Source: Acidimicrobiaceae bacterium (GTDB lineage Bacteria; Actinomycetota; Acidimicrobiia; Acidimicrobiales; RAAP-2). Taken from it: DNA of 62,519 nt. The DNA is taken from positions 1-62,519 of the forward strand of contig PKXA01000047.1 in the NCBI GenBank assembly GCA_003133325.1. The letters run 5' to 3'. Positions 53,260 through 62,519 of the stretch are shown here, in pieces. The translations under genes were made by a program, and so were the position numbers. The notes under the pieces were generated by a model. That model searched no databases. It was not told the DNA's origin and worked only from the letters and a program-made list of their open reading frames with translations. How positions within the stretch are numbered: the stretch's first letter is position 1; each line of letters begins with the position of its first letter.

Positions 53260-55554
53260 GTGAAACGCACTCTCCGACATCCTCTTCGCGGACCCCGGCG
53301 ATACATGCATCCCGACCGCCAGCGGCCTGTCCGCCGCAAGGCCCCGCGTCAGCCCAAGCTCCACCAGAGCCGATTCTCGGTGGAGGCGGTACTCGACGCA
53401 CCCGACTCGACCGCGTCCCGACCCGCTCTCCGACTCCGGATCACCGGGCTGATCGTCGTCGGGCTGTTTGCGGTCCTGGGACTGCGCCTATGGACACTTC
53501 AGGTACTGCAGGCCCCCGCCGCAGCCAACGCGGTCACCGCCAATCAGATCCGGGCCGTGTCAGTCACCCCCTCCCGGGGATTGATCCTCGACCGGTATGG
53601 GAACCCGTTGGTGAACAACGTGTCCACCACCGAGATCACCCTGTCGAGAAACGCCGCGACCCAGAACCCCGACGTGGTGGGCCGGCTGGCGGCGTTGATC
53701 GGTGAAACGTCGGCGCAAGTCAACGCGGCGGTGGCCGACACCCGGTACAGCCTGTACAAACCGGTACCCGTCCTGGCCAACGCCCCAGTGGCCGATGTCC
53801 TTTACATCATGGAACATCCCGGTGAGTTCCCGGGCGTGGCCACTGCGCAAATCTCTGAGCGCAACTACCCCCAACTCGAATACCCCGGACCGGCCCAAGA
53901 CGGCTACCCGGCCTCCCAGACCCTCGGCTACGTGGGGAGCATCAACGCTGCGGAGCTCAAGTCGCGTACCTCCCAGGGCTACCAGACCGGCGACCCTTTC
54001 GGGCAGTCGGGCCTGGAGTACCAGTACGAATCGGACCTGCATGGGATCCCGGGCCAGCAGCAACTCGAGGTGGACTCGACAGGTCACGTGGTGGGCACCC
54101 TGAAGTCGGTCCCGGCCACACCGGGCGACAACATTGTCACCAACATCGACACCGGCTTGCAACAAGTGGCGGACAACGCCCTGGCCAGCCAGATCGGCAC
54201 GTTGCGCAACCACATCGATCCGAGCTGCAACAACAGGACCGGTTGCTATCCAGCCGCGACCGGTGGGGCGGTGCTGGTGCTGGATCCGAGGACCGGGGCG
54301 GTGCTGGCGTCATCATCGTTCCCCTCGTACAACCCGTCGATCTGGGTAGGCGGCATCTCCAATGCCGCCTACACCGCCCTGAAGGACCCGGCCAACAATC
54401 TGCCCCAGATCGATCGGGCTATCGGCGGTGTGTACACCCCCGGGTCGACCTTCAAGCTGTCCACCAGCACTGCCGCCCTCGACGCCGGGCTGTGGAACGC
54501 CACGGATACCTACGACGACACCAACACCTTCAATGTCCCCGGCTGCAAGGCCAACTCCGGTGCCACCGGGTGTGTCCTCCACGACGCCATCGGCGACAGC
54601 GGTGGGATCCTCAACATCTCTCAGGCCCTGACGGTGTCGAGCGACGCCTTCTTCTACAACCTGGGGGCGCTGTTCTTCGAACAGTCGGCCACCTACGGCC
54701 AGACCCCGATTCAGAATCAAGCTGCCCAGTACAGCTTGGGCCAGCTCACCGGCATCGATCTTCCCAACGAGAGCGTCGGGCGGGTGGACAGCCAGGCCGA
54801 GCGCCAGAAGCTCCACGCCGAGGCTCCGGCCGCCTTTCCCAATACCCAGTGGTACACCGGGGACAACGTGGAGATGGCGTTCGGGCAGGGTGCCACCGTT
54901 ATCACTCCCATCGAGCAGGCGGTGGCCTACTCGACGTTCATCAACGGGGGCACCCGGTACGCCCCGCAGGTCGCCGCCGCCGTGGTCTCCCCGTCCGGCG
55001 TGGTGGTCAAGAAGATGGCTCCCCAGGTGACCGGTCATGTGAGCCTGCCGGCCACGACCTACCAGCCGCTACTGGCCGGGTTCGAGGGGGCCGTGCAGGC
55101 AGCCAACGGCACCGCCAATGGCGCGTTCCAGGGATCGCTGTTCCCTATCAGCGATCTGGCCGGCAAGACAGGTACCGCCGACACCGTACAGAACAAGGAG
55201 CCCACTGCTTGGTTCGTGGGATTTACCACCACCCCCCAGTACGTGGTGGTGTGCGTCATCGACCAGGCCGGCTACGGCGCGGCGGCGGCGGCTCCCGTGG
55301 TGAGGACCATCTTTGACTATCTGGCCGCCCACCCGGTCGGACCGGCGGCCATTCCTCCGGGCAATCAGGTGATCCAGTCGACCACGCCGGTTCCCCTGAT
55401 CACGGCGACGACCACCACCGCCGCGCCTGGGGCCGGGACCTCGACCACCACCGCCGCGCCTGGGGCCGGGACGTCGACCACCACCGCCGCGCCTGGGGCC
55501 GGGACGTCGACCACCACGTCCACCACGGCGCCGGCGGGGGGGGCACCTGGCTGA
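53260..55554 (+). CDS. mrdA: Penicillin-binding protein 2 (class B transpeptidase)
   Basis: 764 residues from GTG 53260; ATG 53305 is an alternative. A membrane anchor (LRITGLIVVGLFAVLGLRLW) and dimerisation domain (SRGLILDRYGNPLVNN) precede the transpeptidase: catalytic Ser in VYTPGSTFKLSTSTAALD (SxxK), SSDAFFYNLGALFF (SxN-like), and LAGKTGTADTVQN (KTG). A C-terminal tail of TTTAAPGAGTS repeats (33-bp DNA units) follows. It cross-links side-wall peptidoglycan with the Mre proteins. rodA is not adjacent. Confidence 0.92.
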   Translation: MKRTLRHPLRGPRRYMHPDRQRPVRRKAPRQPKLHQSRFSVEAVLDAPDSTASRPALRLRITGLIVVGLFAVLGLRLWTLQVLQAPAAANAVTANQIRAVSVTPSRGLILDRYGNPLVNNVSTTEITLSRNAATQNPDVVGRLAALIGETSAQVNAAVADTRYSLYKPVPVLANAPVADVLYIMEHPGEFPGVATAQISERNYPQLEYPGPAQDGYPASQTLGYVGSINAAELKSRTSQGYQTGDPFGQSGLEYQYESDLHGIPGQQQLEVDSTGHVVGTLKSVPATPGDNIVTNIDTGLQQVADNALASQIGTLRNHIDPSCNNRTGCYPAATGGAVLVLDPRTGAVLASSSFPSYNPSIWVGGISNAAYTALKDPANNLPQIDRAIGGVYTPGSTFKLSTSTAALDAGLWNATDTYDDTNTFNVPGCKANSGATGCVLHDAIGDSGGILNISQALTVSSDAFFYNLGALFFEQSATYGQTPIQNQAAQYSLGQLTGIDLPNESVGRVDSQAERQKLHAEAPAAFPNTQWYTGDNVEMAFGQGATVITPIEQAVAYSTFINGGTRYAPQVAAAVVSPSGVVVKKMAPQVTGHVSLPATTYQPLLAGFEGAVQAANGTANGAFQGSLFPISDLAGKTGTADTVQNKEPTAWFVGFTTTPQYVVVCVIDQAGYGAAAAAPVVRTIFDYLAAHPVGPAAIPPGNQVIQSTTPVPLITATTTTAAPGAGTSTTTAAPGAGTSTTTAAPGAGTSTTTSTTAPAGGAPG
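55411..55509 (+). repeat. Three 33-bp repeats in the PBP2 tail
   Basis: Units of 33 bp (55411-55443, 55444-55476, 55477-55509) encode TTTAAPGAGTS three times with almost no base changes. They make a flexible Thr/Ala/Pro-rich external tail and are prone to length change. Confidence 0.9.
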
Positions 55555-56396
55555 TGCAACAGGTGCGATCCGGTGTGAGGGGGTCCGATGGCGACCCCAG
55601 GCTGGACAAGGCGGTGGCGACTCCCCGGCCGCCGGCCGAGTCCACCTTGACCGGAACCTTCGCACCGGCCCGAACTGTCGGCCCCGAGCCTGCATGTTGG
55701 GCGGTGTCCAGGGAGTTGGCGAGGACGCACCTTCGGCCAGCCAGGGAAGATCACCCGTCCGATCTGGAAGCAAACGGTCGAGCCCCCGAACCTCTGGCAT
55801 TGTTTGGCCAGGGCCACGAGGGCCGGTAGGATTGCAGGTCACGGCGCCATCCGGTGCCATTCCAACCCCTGGGTTGGGAGTATTTGCCGTTGCGGCGGCC
55901 GGACATGGGAGGGGCTGGCGTGAAGATTCACTTCCGCTCCTCCACGCTGGGCACGGTGCGGCGAAAGTTGCTCCCGGCCGGACGCGTCTGGGCCCGCACC
56001 GTGATGTTCCCATTCCGGACCCTGGTCACAGGAGTGGTACCTGAAGGTACCGATCGCTACCCATCGGTAGTGGATCGGGCAGTCGTCGATGGCAGCGGAG
56101 ACCAGGGCAACGCCGCAGTCGACGTTGTCCTCATGGGGGAGTTGGCAGCCCAGCCGTACGCAGTGCACCCGGCCGAGCTTGTCCGGGGTCTGATCATCGT
56201 GGCACCCGTGGAGGGTTCCAGTGGAAGTGAATCAAGTCGGATCCCGGTGAGGAACCGGATATGCAGAACTCAACAATGGATCGAGAGCGATGGCAGCCAC
56301 AGGGAACCCTTGGTTTTCCGAGGAGACCCGCCGGCGGCCGAACGCGCCATGTGCGCCTATGAGCGTGCATCGTGAGCAGTTTTGGAAGGGAATTCG
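55555..56396. other. Long leader region of the RNase E/G gene
   Basis: 840 bases with no convincing gene; frames at 55554-55829 and 55854-56375 lack family motifs. A hairpin at 56050-56078 (CCGATC pairing with GATCGG and CTACC with GGTAG, loop CATC) lies about 320 nt before the start. Long structured leaders are known for rne in E. coli, where the enzyme cleaves its own leader; the same is inferred here. Confidence 0.45.
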
Positions 56397-58586
56397 ATGC
56401 CAGAAGCAATGACCGGGCCGCCGGTCGAGGAACCGGTGAGTGTACCGGTGCTTTCGACTGCGCCCACAGGAGACGTCGCCGCCGCTGAAGCGGACAAGAG
56501 GGGCGGAATGCCCCGATCGGAACAGGCAATAGTGGGCGGAGACGGAGATACGCCCCGGGACATTGGCTTGGTTCCGACCGATGGTGCAGACTCGACCCCG
56601 GTGGGCGGTGCTGCTGAGGACGGCAGCCCGAACCCCACAGCACCGAGGACCGGGCAGAATCGCCGCCGCCGTGGGTCGCGTGGCGGGCGTGGTCGATCCA
56701 AGGCATCCGTTCCCGGATCGGTGAGCGGCAATGAAGAGCACGAAGCTGCGGACATCGGGGATGGTGTTGATCGAACCGGTGGCACCGGTGGCACCGACGT
56801 TCTCGATATGTCCGAGGAGGTGGCTGCCACCCGAACCCCGACTGCCCCCAGCGCGGTTCCGTCGATGCCTCCGACTCTGGTGGCACGCCCAAAGATCGGT
56901 GATTCCCGGCCTGCACGGCCAGAATCGGTCGAAGCCGCCGCCAAGCCCTCGGCTCCGGCGCAGAAATCGAGGAACGGCTCTGGAAACGGGAGCCGTTCGG
57001 GCGGTGGCGGTGCTGGTGGCCGTTCAAGCAGCGGCGGTGGCGGCGGATCGGGCGGCGGCGGTGGCCGATCGGGCGGTGGCAGTGGCCGTTCAAGCAGCGG
57101 CAGTGGCGGTGGCCGTTCAAGCGGTGGCGGTGCTGGTGGCCGTTCAAGCAGTGGCAGTGGCGGTGGCCGTTCAAGCGGCGGCGGTGGATCGGGCGGTGGC
57201 GAAACCCTGCGCGCCGGGAATGAGGCCAGCGTCGAATCCATTTTCCCTGTCGGCAGCACCGACGAGGCGAGCACCAGTAACCGGCGGGGTGGACGGGAGC
57301 GCGGTGGCAAGGCGGTGGGTCGGTACATGATGTGTGTCCACGTCCAGCCCGACACCACTCAGATCGCCCTGCTCGAAGGACGCACGTTGGTGGAGCACTA
57401 CGTCTCCCGGGCGTCGGACGATGCCACGCAGATCGACGGCAATATCTACCGGGGCCGAGTCCAGAATGTGCTGCCCGGGATGGAAGCGGCATTCATCGAC
57501 ATCGGCACGCCCAAGAACGCCGTCCTCTACCGGGGAGATGTTCGCTACGACAAGGAAGACATCGAATCAGGTGCATCGGCCAGCCAGCCCCGCATCGAAG
57601 AGGTGCTCCGTCCCGGCCAAATCATCTTGTGTCAGGTCACCAAGAATCCCATCGGTGCCAAAGGTGCCCGCCTGACCCAGGAAGTCTCAATTCCGGGTCG
57701 CTTCGTTGTTCTCGTCCCCAATAGCACGGCCTTCGGTATCTCCAAGCGGCTGGACGACAGTGAGCGCAAGCGGCTCAGGAAAATTGTCGATGCCGTTCGA
57801 CCGAAGGGCCACGGGCTCATCGTCCGCACCGCCGCCGCCGGTGCAAGTGCCGATGAGTTGCGCAACGACGTGGTTCGGCTGGTGACCCAGTGGGAAGGCA
57901 TTTCCGCTGCCGCCGCCAAGGGCCAGGGAGCCGCCCTTCTCTACCGGGAGCCAGTGACTGCCGTCAGGGTGATCCGAGAGGAATTGAACCGCGAATACCG
58001 GGCAGTGGTCATTGACGACCTGGCCCTCTTCGAGCAGGTGCGCGACTACGTGGGGGCGGTCAACCCTGAGTTGGCTGACCGGGTCGAGTATTTCGACTCC
58101 GCCGAGGAGCCGTTGCCGGTATTTGAGCGGTTTCACGTTCACGAACAGCTCCATAAGGCATTGAGTGGGAAGGTCTACCTTCCCTCGGGCGGCTCCTTGG
58201 TGATCGACAGGACGGAGGCGCTGACGGTGATCGATGTCAACACGGGGAAGAACGTCGGTACCACCAACCTCGAGGAGACGGTGTACCGGAACAATCTTGA
58301 GGCGGCGGAGGAAGTAGCCCGCCAGCTGCGACTTCGCGATATCGGCGGAATCATCGTGATCGACTTCGTCGACATGGAGATCCGGGAGAACCGGGACAAG
58401 GTCGCAAGCGCTCTTCGGGCCGCCCTGGCCAGGGATAAGACCCGTACCCAGGTCTTTGACATCTCCGAGCTGGGTCTGGTGGAAATGACCCGGAAACGGA
58501 TATCCGAGGGCCTGATCGAGTCACTCTCGACCACGTGCGAGGTGTGTGAGGGGCGCGGAATCGTATTCAGCGACTCCGACCTGTAG
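56397..58586 (+). CDS. rne: Ribonuclease E/G
   Basis: 729 residues from ATG 56397 with GGAAGGGA upstream (a TTG at 56382 is possible). Residues 1-310 are disordered: an acidic/Pro stretch, an Arg-rich patch (RRRRGSRGGRGRSKAS) and a Gly/Ser/Arg tract (57000-57190) of imperfect GRSSSGxGGG units. Then the S1 domain (NIYRGRVQNVLPGMEAAFID), the RNase H-like and 5'-sensor parts, catalytic LTVIDVNTGKNVGTTNLEET and GGIIVIDFVDM, and the zinc-link CEVCEGRG at the end. It initiates mRNA decay and rRNA processing. The N-terminal low-complexity region is unusually Gly/Ser-rich. Confidence 0.9.
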   Translation: MPEAMTGPPVEEPVSVPVLSTAPTGDVAAAEADKRGGMPRSEQAIVGGDGDTPRDIGLVPTDGADSTPVGGAAEDGSPNPTAPRTGQNRRRRGSRGGRGRSKASVPGSVSGNEEHEAADIGDGVDRTGGTGGTDVLDMSEEVAATRTPTAPSAVPSMPPTLVARPKIGDSRPARPESVEAAAKPSAPAQKSRNGSGNGSRSGGGGAGGRSSSGGGGGSGGGGGRSGGGSGRSSSGSGGGRSSGGGAGGRSSSGSGGGRSSGGGGSGGGETLRAGNEASVESIFPVGSTDEASTSNRRGGRERGGKAVGRYMMCVHVQPDTTQIALLEGRTLVEHYVSRASDDATQIDGNIYRGRVQNVLPGMEAAFIDIGTPKNAVLYRGDVRYDKEDIESGASASQPRIEEVLRPGQIILCQVTKNPIGAKGARLTQEVSIPGRFVVLVPNSTAFGISKRLDDSERKRLRKIVDAVRPKGHGLIVRTAAAGASADELRNDVVRLVTQWEGISAAAAKGQGAALLYREPVTAVRVIREELNREYRAVVIDDLALFEQVRDYVGAVNPELADRVEYFDSAEEPLPVFERFHVHEQLHKALSGKVYLPSGGSLVIDRTEALTVIDVNTGKNVGTTNLEETVYRNNLEAAEEVARQLRLRDIGGIIVIDFVDMEIRENRDKVASALRAALARDKTRTQVFDISELGLVEMTRKRISEGLIESLSTTCEVCEGRGIVFSDSDL
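57000..57190 (+). repeat. Degenerate GGCGGTGGC/CGTTCAAGC repeat tract
   Basis: Imperfect tandem units built from GGCGGTGGC and GGTGGCCGTTCAAGC encode the GRSSSGSGGG tract of RNase E/G. About eight copies of CGTTCAAGC or close variants are visible. Length is likely variable between strains. Confidence 0.85.
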
Positions 58587-58598
58587 AGTTATCCCCTT

Positions 58599-58913
58599 AT
58601 GTACGCCGTGATCCAAACCGGAGGAAAACAAGAGCGGGTGGCCGAGGGCCAGCAGCTCCGAGTCGAATTGCTTGGGAAGGACCCCGGGTCAGAGGTCGCA
58701 TTCACGCCGGTGCTGGTCGTGGACGGTGACACCGTGCTGGCCACGCCGGCCGCCCTGGCCAGTGCTTCAGTGACCGCCCGGGTGGTCGGGGAAGAGCTCG
58801 GGCCGAAAATCCGGGGATTCACCTACAAGAACAAGTCGAACCAACGCACCCGTTGGGGCCATCGTCAGCGCTACTCGACGATCGAGATCACAGGTATTAC
58901 GGCAGCGGGCTAG
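58599..58913 (+). CDS. rplU: Ribosomal protein bL21
   Basis: 104 residues; MYAVIQTGGKQERVAEGQQL and GFTYKNKSNQRTRWGHRQRY with the C-terminal IEITGI are standard bL21. It binds 23S rRNA. Next gene is rpmA, the conserved pair. Start ATG 12 bp after the rne stop. Confidence 0.95.
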   Translation: MYAVIQTGGKQERVAEGQQLRVELLGKDPGSEVAFTPVLVVDGDTVLATPAALASASVTARVVGEELGPKIRGFTYKNKSNQRTRWGHRQRYSTIEITGITAAG

Positions 58914-58939
58914 GACGCAGCCTCACAAGTAAGCAGCCC

Positions 58940-58993
58940 CACCAGTACAGAGCAGAGCAAGTACAGAGCCTCACCAGTACAGAGCAGAGCAAG
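58940..58993. repeat. 22-bp direct repeats between rplU and rpmA
   Basis: CACCAGTACAGAGCAGAGCAAG occurs at 58940-58961 and 58972-58993 (32-bp period), the second copy ending at the rpmA ribosome site. A third partial copy (GTACAGAG) lies between them. It is in the intercistronic leader and could form a protein- or RNA-binding site. Confidence 0.85.
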
Positions 58994-59007
58994 AAGGAGT
59001 TTTCGGC

Positions 59008-59262
59008 ATGTCCAAGACCAAGGGTGGCGGTTCAACCCGTAACGGGCGTGATTCGAACGCACAACGACTGGGTGTGAAGACCTTCGGCGGCACCGCGGTG
59101 CAGGCTGGGTCGATCATCCTCCGTCAACGTGGGACCAAGTTTCACCCCGGCCTCAACGTCGGCCGGGGCGGCGACGACACCTTGTTCGCCCTCTCTGCCG
59201 GTACCGTACAGTTCGCCAGCCGAAAAGGCCGCAAGTTGGTCGACGTCGTCACTGACGCCTGA
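59008..59262 (+). CDS. rpmA: Ribosomal protein bL27
   Basis: 84 residues beginning [20 protein letters not shown] without the cleaved N-terminal extension found in some Firmicutes, then [20 protein letters not shown] and [26 protein letters not shown] ribosome site at 58991-58999. A 50S protein near the peptidyl transferase centre. Confidence 0.95.
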   Translation: MSKTKGGGSTRNGRDSNAQRLGVKTFGGTAVQAGSIILRQRGTKFHPGLNVGRGGDDTLFALSAGTVQFASRKGRKLVDVVTDA

Positions 59263-59267
59263 TCGGG

Positions 59268-60062
59268 GTGTCCGGCGGGAGCAGCCTGGCCGACGGCGAG
59301 CGCCTGGCGATGACTGTCCCTCCCAGCCGGAGCGTCGTCCTCGACGGTTGCGTCAACTTCCGCGACCTGGGTGGCTATCGAACCGCTGACGGCCGTCAAA
59401 CCCGTTGGCGCTGCTTGTTCCGCGCCGACGGTCTGAGCATGCTGAGTTCGGACGATCGAACCCAGCTTCGGGACATAGGGCTGGCCACGGTGATCGATCT
59501 GCGGACCCACGACGAAGCCGAACGACGTGGCTCGTTTCCGGTGGACGAAGTGCCGGTCCGATATCTCGGTCTCCCGTTGTCCGACGTCCTCCCTACGACC
59601 GAGGAACTTCCCTTGTGGAAAGAGGCGTCGTACGTGACGTCCCGATATTTCCAACTCGTGGTGCAAGGCGCCCCGGCGCTGACCAGGGCTATTGAGGCTC
59701 TGGCCGACGAGGACGCACTCCCCGCCGTCTTGCACTGCAGTGCCGGCAAAGACCGCACAGGGGTGCTCTCTGCTCTTCTGCTGGCGTTCCTCGGGGTGCC
59801 CGACGAGACGATCGTCGAGGACTATGCCCTCAGCGCGTTGGCCATGGAGGAACTGCTCGAACGGTTGAAGAACGAGTATTCGGAGTCGGTCGAGGCGGTG
59901 AGCCGGTTCGCCCCTGCCATTCTCAACGTGGCGCCCGAGACGATGGTGGAGTTCCTCGAGGCGATCCGAACCGCGTATGGCTCGTATGAGGCTCTGGCCG
60001 ACACCCTGGGAGTTTCTGAGGCTGTCGGGCGGCTGCGCCACACCATTCTCGAAGAGGTCTGA
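59268..60062 (+). CDS. Tyrosine-protein phosphatase (DSP/PTP-like)
   Basis: 264 residues from GTG 59268. The PTP loop HCSAGKDRTGVLSALLLAFL has the CX5R signature. FRDLGGYRTADGRQTRWRCL and TVIDLRTHDEAERRGS are typical of the bacterial tyrosine phosphatase (MptpB-like) family, which acts on phosphotyrosine and phosphoinositides. It is in the rpmA-obgE interval; such a gene there is unusual. Start context is weak. Confidence 0.8.
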   Translation: MSGGSSLADGERLAMTVPPSRSVVLDGCVNFRDLGGYRTADGRQTRWRCLFRADGLSMLSSDDRTQLRDIGLATVIDLRTHDEAERRGSFPVDEVPVRYLGLPLSDVLPTTEELPLWKEASYVTSRYFQLVVQGAPALTRAIEALADEDALPAVLHCSAGKDRTGVLSALLLAFLGVPDETIVEDYALSALAMEELLERLKNEYSESVEAVSRFAPAILNVAPETMVEFLEAIRTAYGSYEALADTLGVSEAVGRLRHTILEEV

Positions 60063-60133
60063 GCTCATTGATCGGGGCCCGAAACCCGGGTGTGATCGTG
60101 GTTCACTCGGGTCCGTCGACCGGCGATCGGTAG

Positions 60134-62519
<2,386 letters not shown>

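Noticed and set aside
55854-56375. 173-codon frame before rne
   Set aside because: No motif, no ribosome site and no coding bias; better explained as leader RNA.

Overview
This is a high-GC chromosomal segment from an actinobacterium, most likely an uncultured member of the Acidimicrobiia. That placement rests on gene content: an F420-dependent LLM oxidoreductase, a mycothiol-dependent maleylpyruvate-isomerase-family enzyme, a DUF5679 zinc ribbon, a DUF732 exported protein, the actinobacterial order tig-clpP-clpX-folC-ndk-mreBCD-mrdA followed by rne-rplU-rpmA-obgE-proB, many GTG starts, and a secreted protein with 42-residue repeats of a type I associate with Acidimicrobiia.

Layout. 0.2-3.6 kb: a minus-strand methionine operon (metY-metX and a nitronate monooxygenase-like flavoprotein joined by 4-bp overlaps) with a promoter and palindrome in front. 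4-8.4 kb: a lipoprotein, a TetR remnant, an ABC exporter pair, and a secreted-protein gene broken by an in-frame TGA and a frameshift. 8.9-12.3 kb: rsgA and an acyl-CoA ligase. 12.7-14.3 kb: an IS66 tail, a vapBC-type toxin-antitoxin pair with a palindromic operator, and the 3' stub of a group II intron with a 34-nt domain V. 14.3-20.2 kb: a regulator fusing an XRE and a TetR DNA-binding domain, its start codon inside a perfect 18+18-bp palindrome, divergent from a four-gene catabolic operon (cyclase-family hydrolase, acyl-CoA ligase, APH-like kinase, ACAD10/11-like dehydrogenase). 20.2-22.6 kb: a gene graveyard (MFS transporter, Argonaute PIWI tail, DUF4338/DruA-like, AbiEi-like, SCO1). 22.7-26.4 kb: an apparently acquired copper-response cluster (methyltransferase, SHOCT protein, cupredoxin, CsoR with its operator, permease with two YHS domains). 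26.5-28.7 kb: a frameshifted unknown gene, a tyrosine integrase, and tRNA-Lys, tRNA-His and tRNA-Arg.

28.8-41.7 kb holds a degenerate PIN protein, the LLM oxidoreductase, a histidine-kinase ghost antisense to a GtrA protein, two glycosyltransferases, the repeat protein, a parA-zinc ribbon-dedA operon, an MBL-fold hydrolase, and a decayed integrative element next to tRNA-Pro. From 41.9 kb to the end the segment is mostly core genome: ppx, gpx, trigger factor with ClpP and ClpX, folC, ndk, the MreBCD-PBP2 elongation machinery, RNase E/G, L21, L27, a tyrosine phosphatase, Obg and the start of proB.

The most promising unfamiliar system is the XRE-TetR fusion with its palindrome and divergent operon. 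By analogy with bacterial levulinate catabolism and eukaryotic ACAD10/11, I infer that it opens a lactone or cyclic ester, activates the hydroxy acid with CoA, phosphorylates the hydroxyl and eliminates phosphate. The domain assignments are read from sequence; the substrate is unknown.
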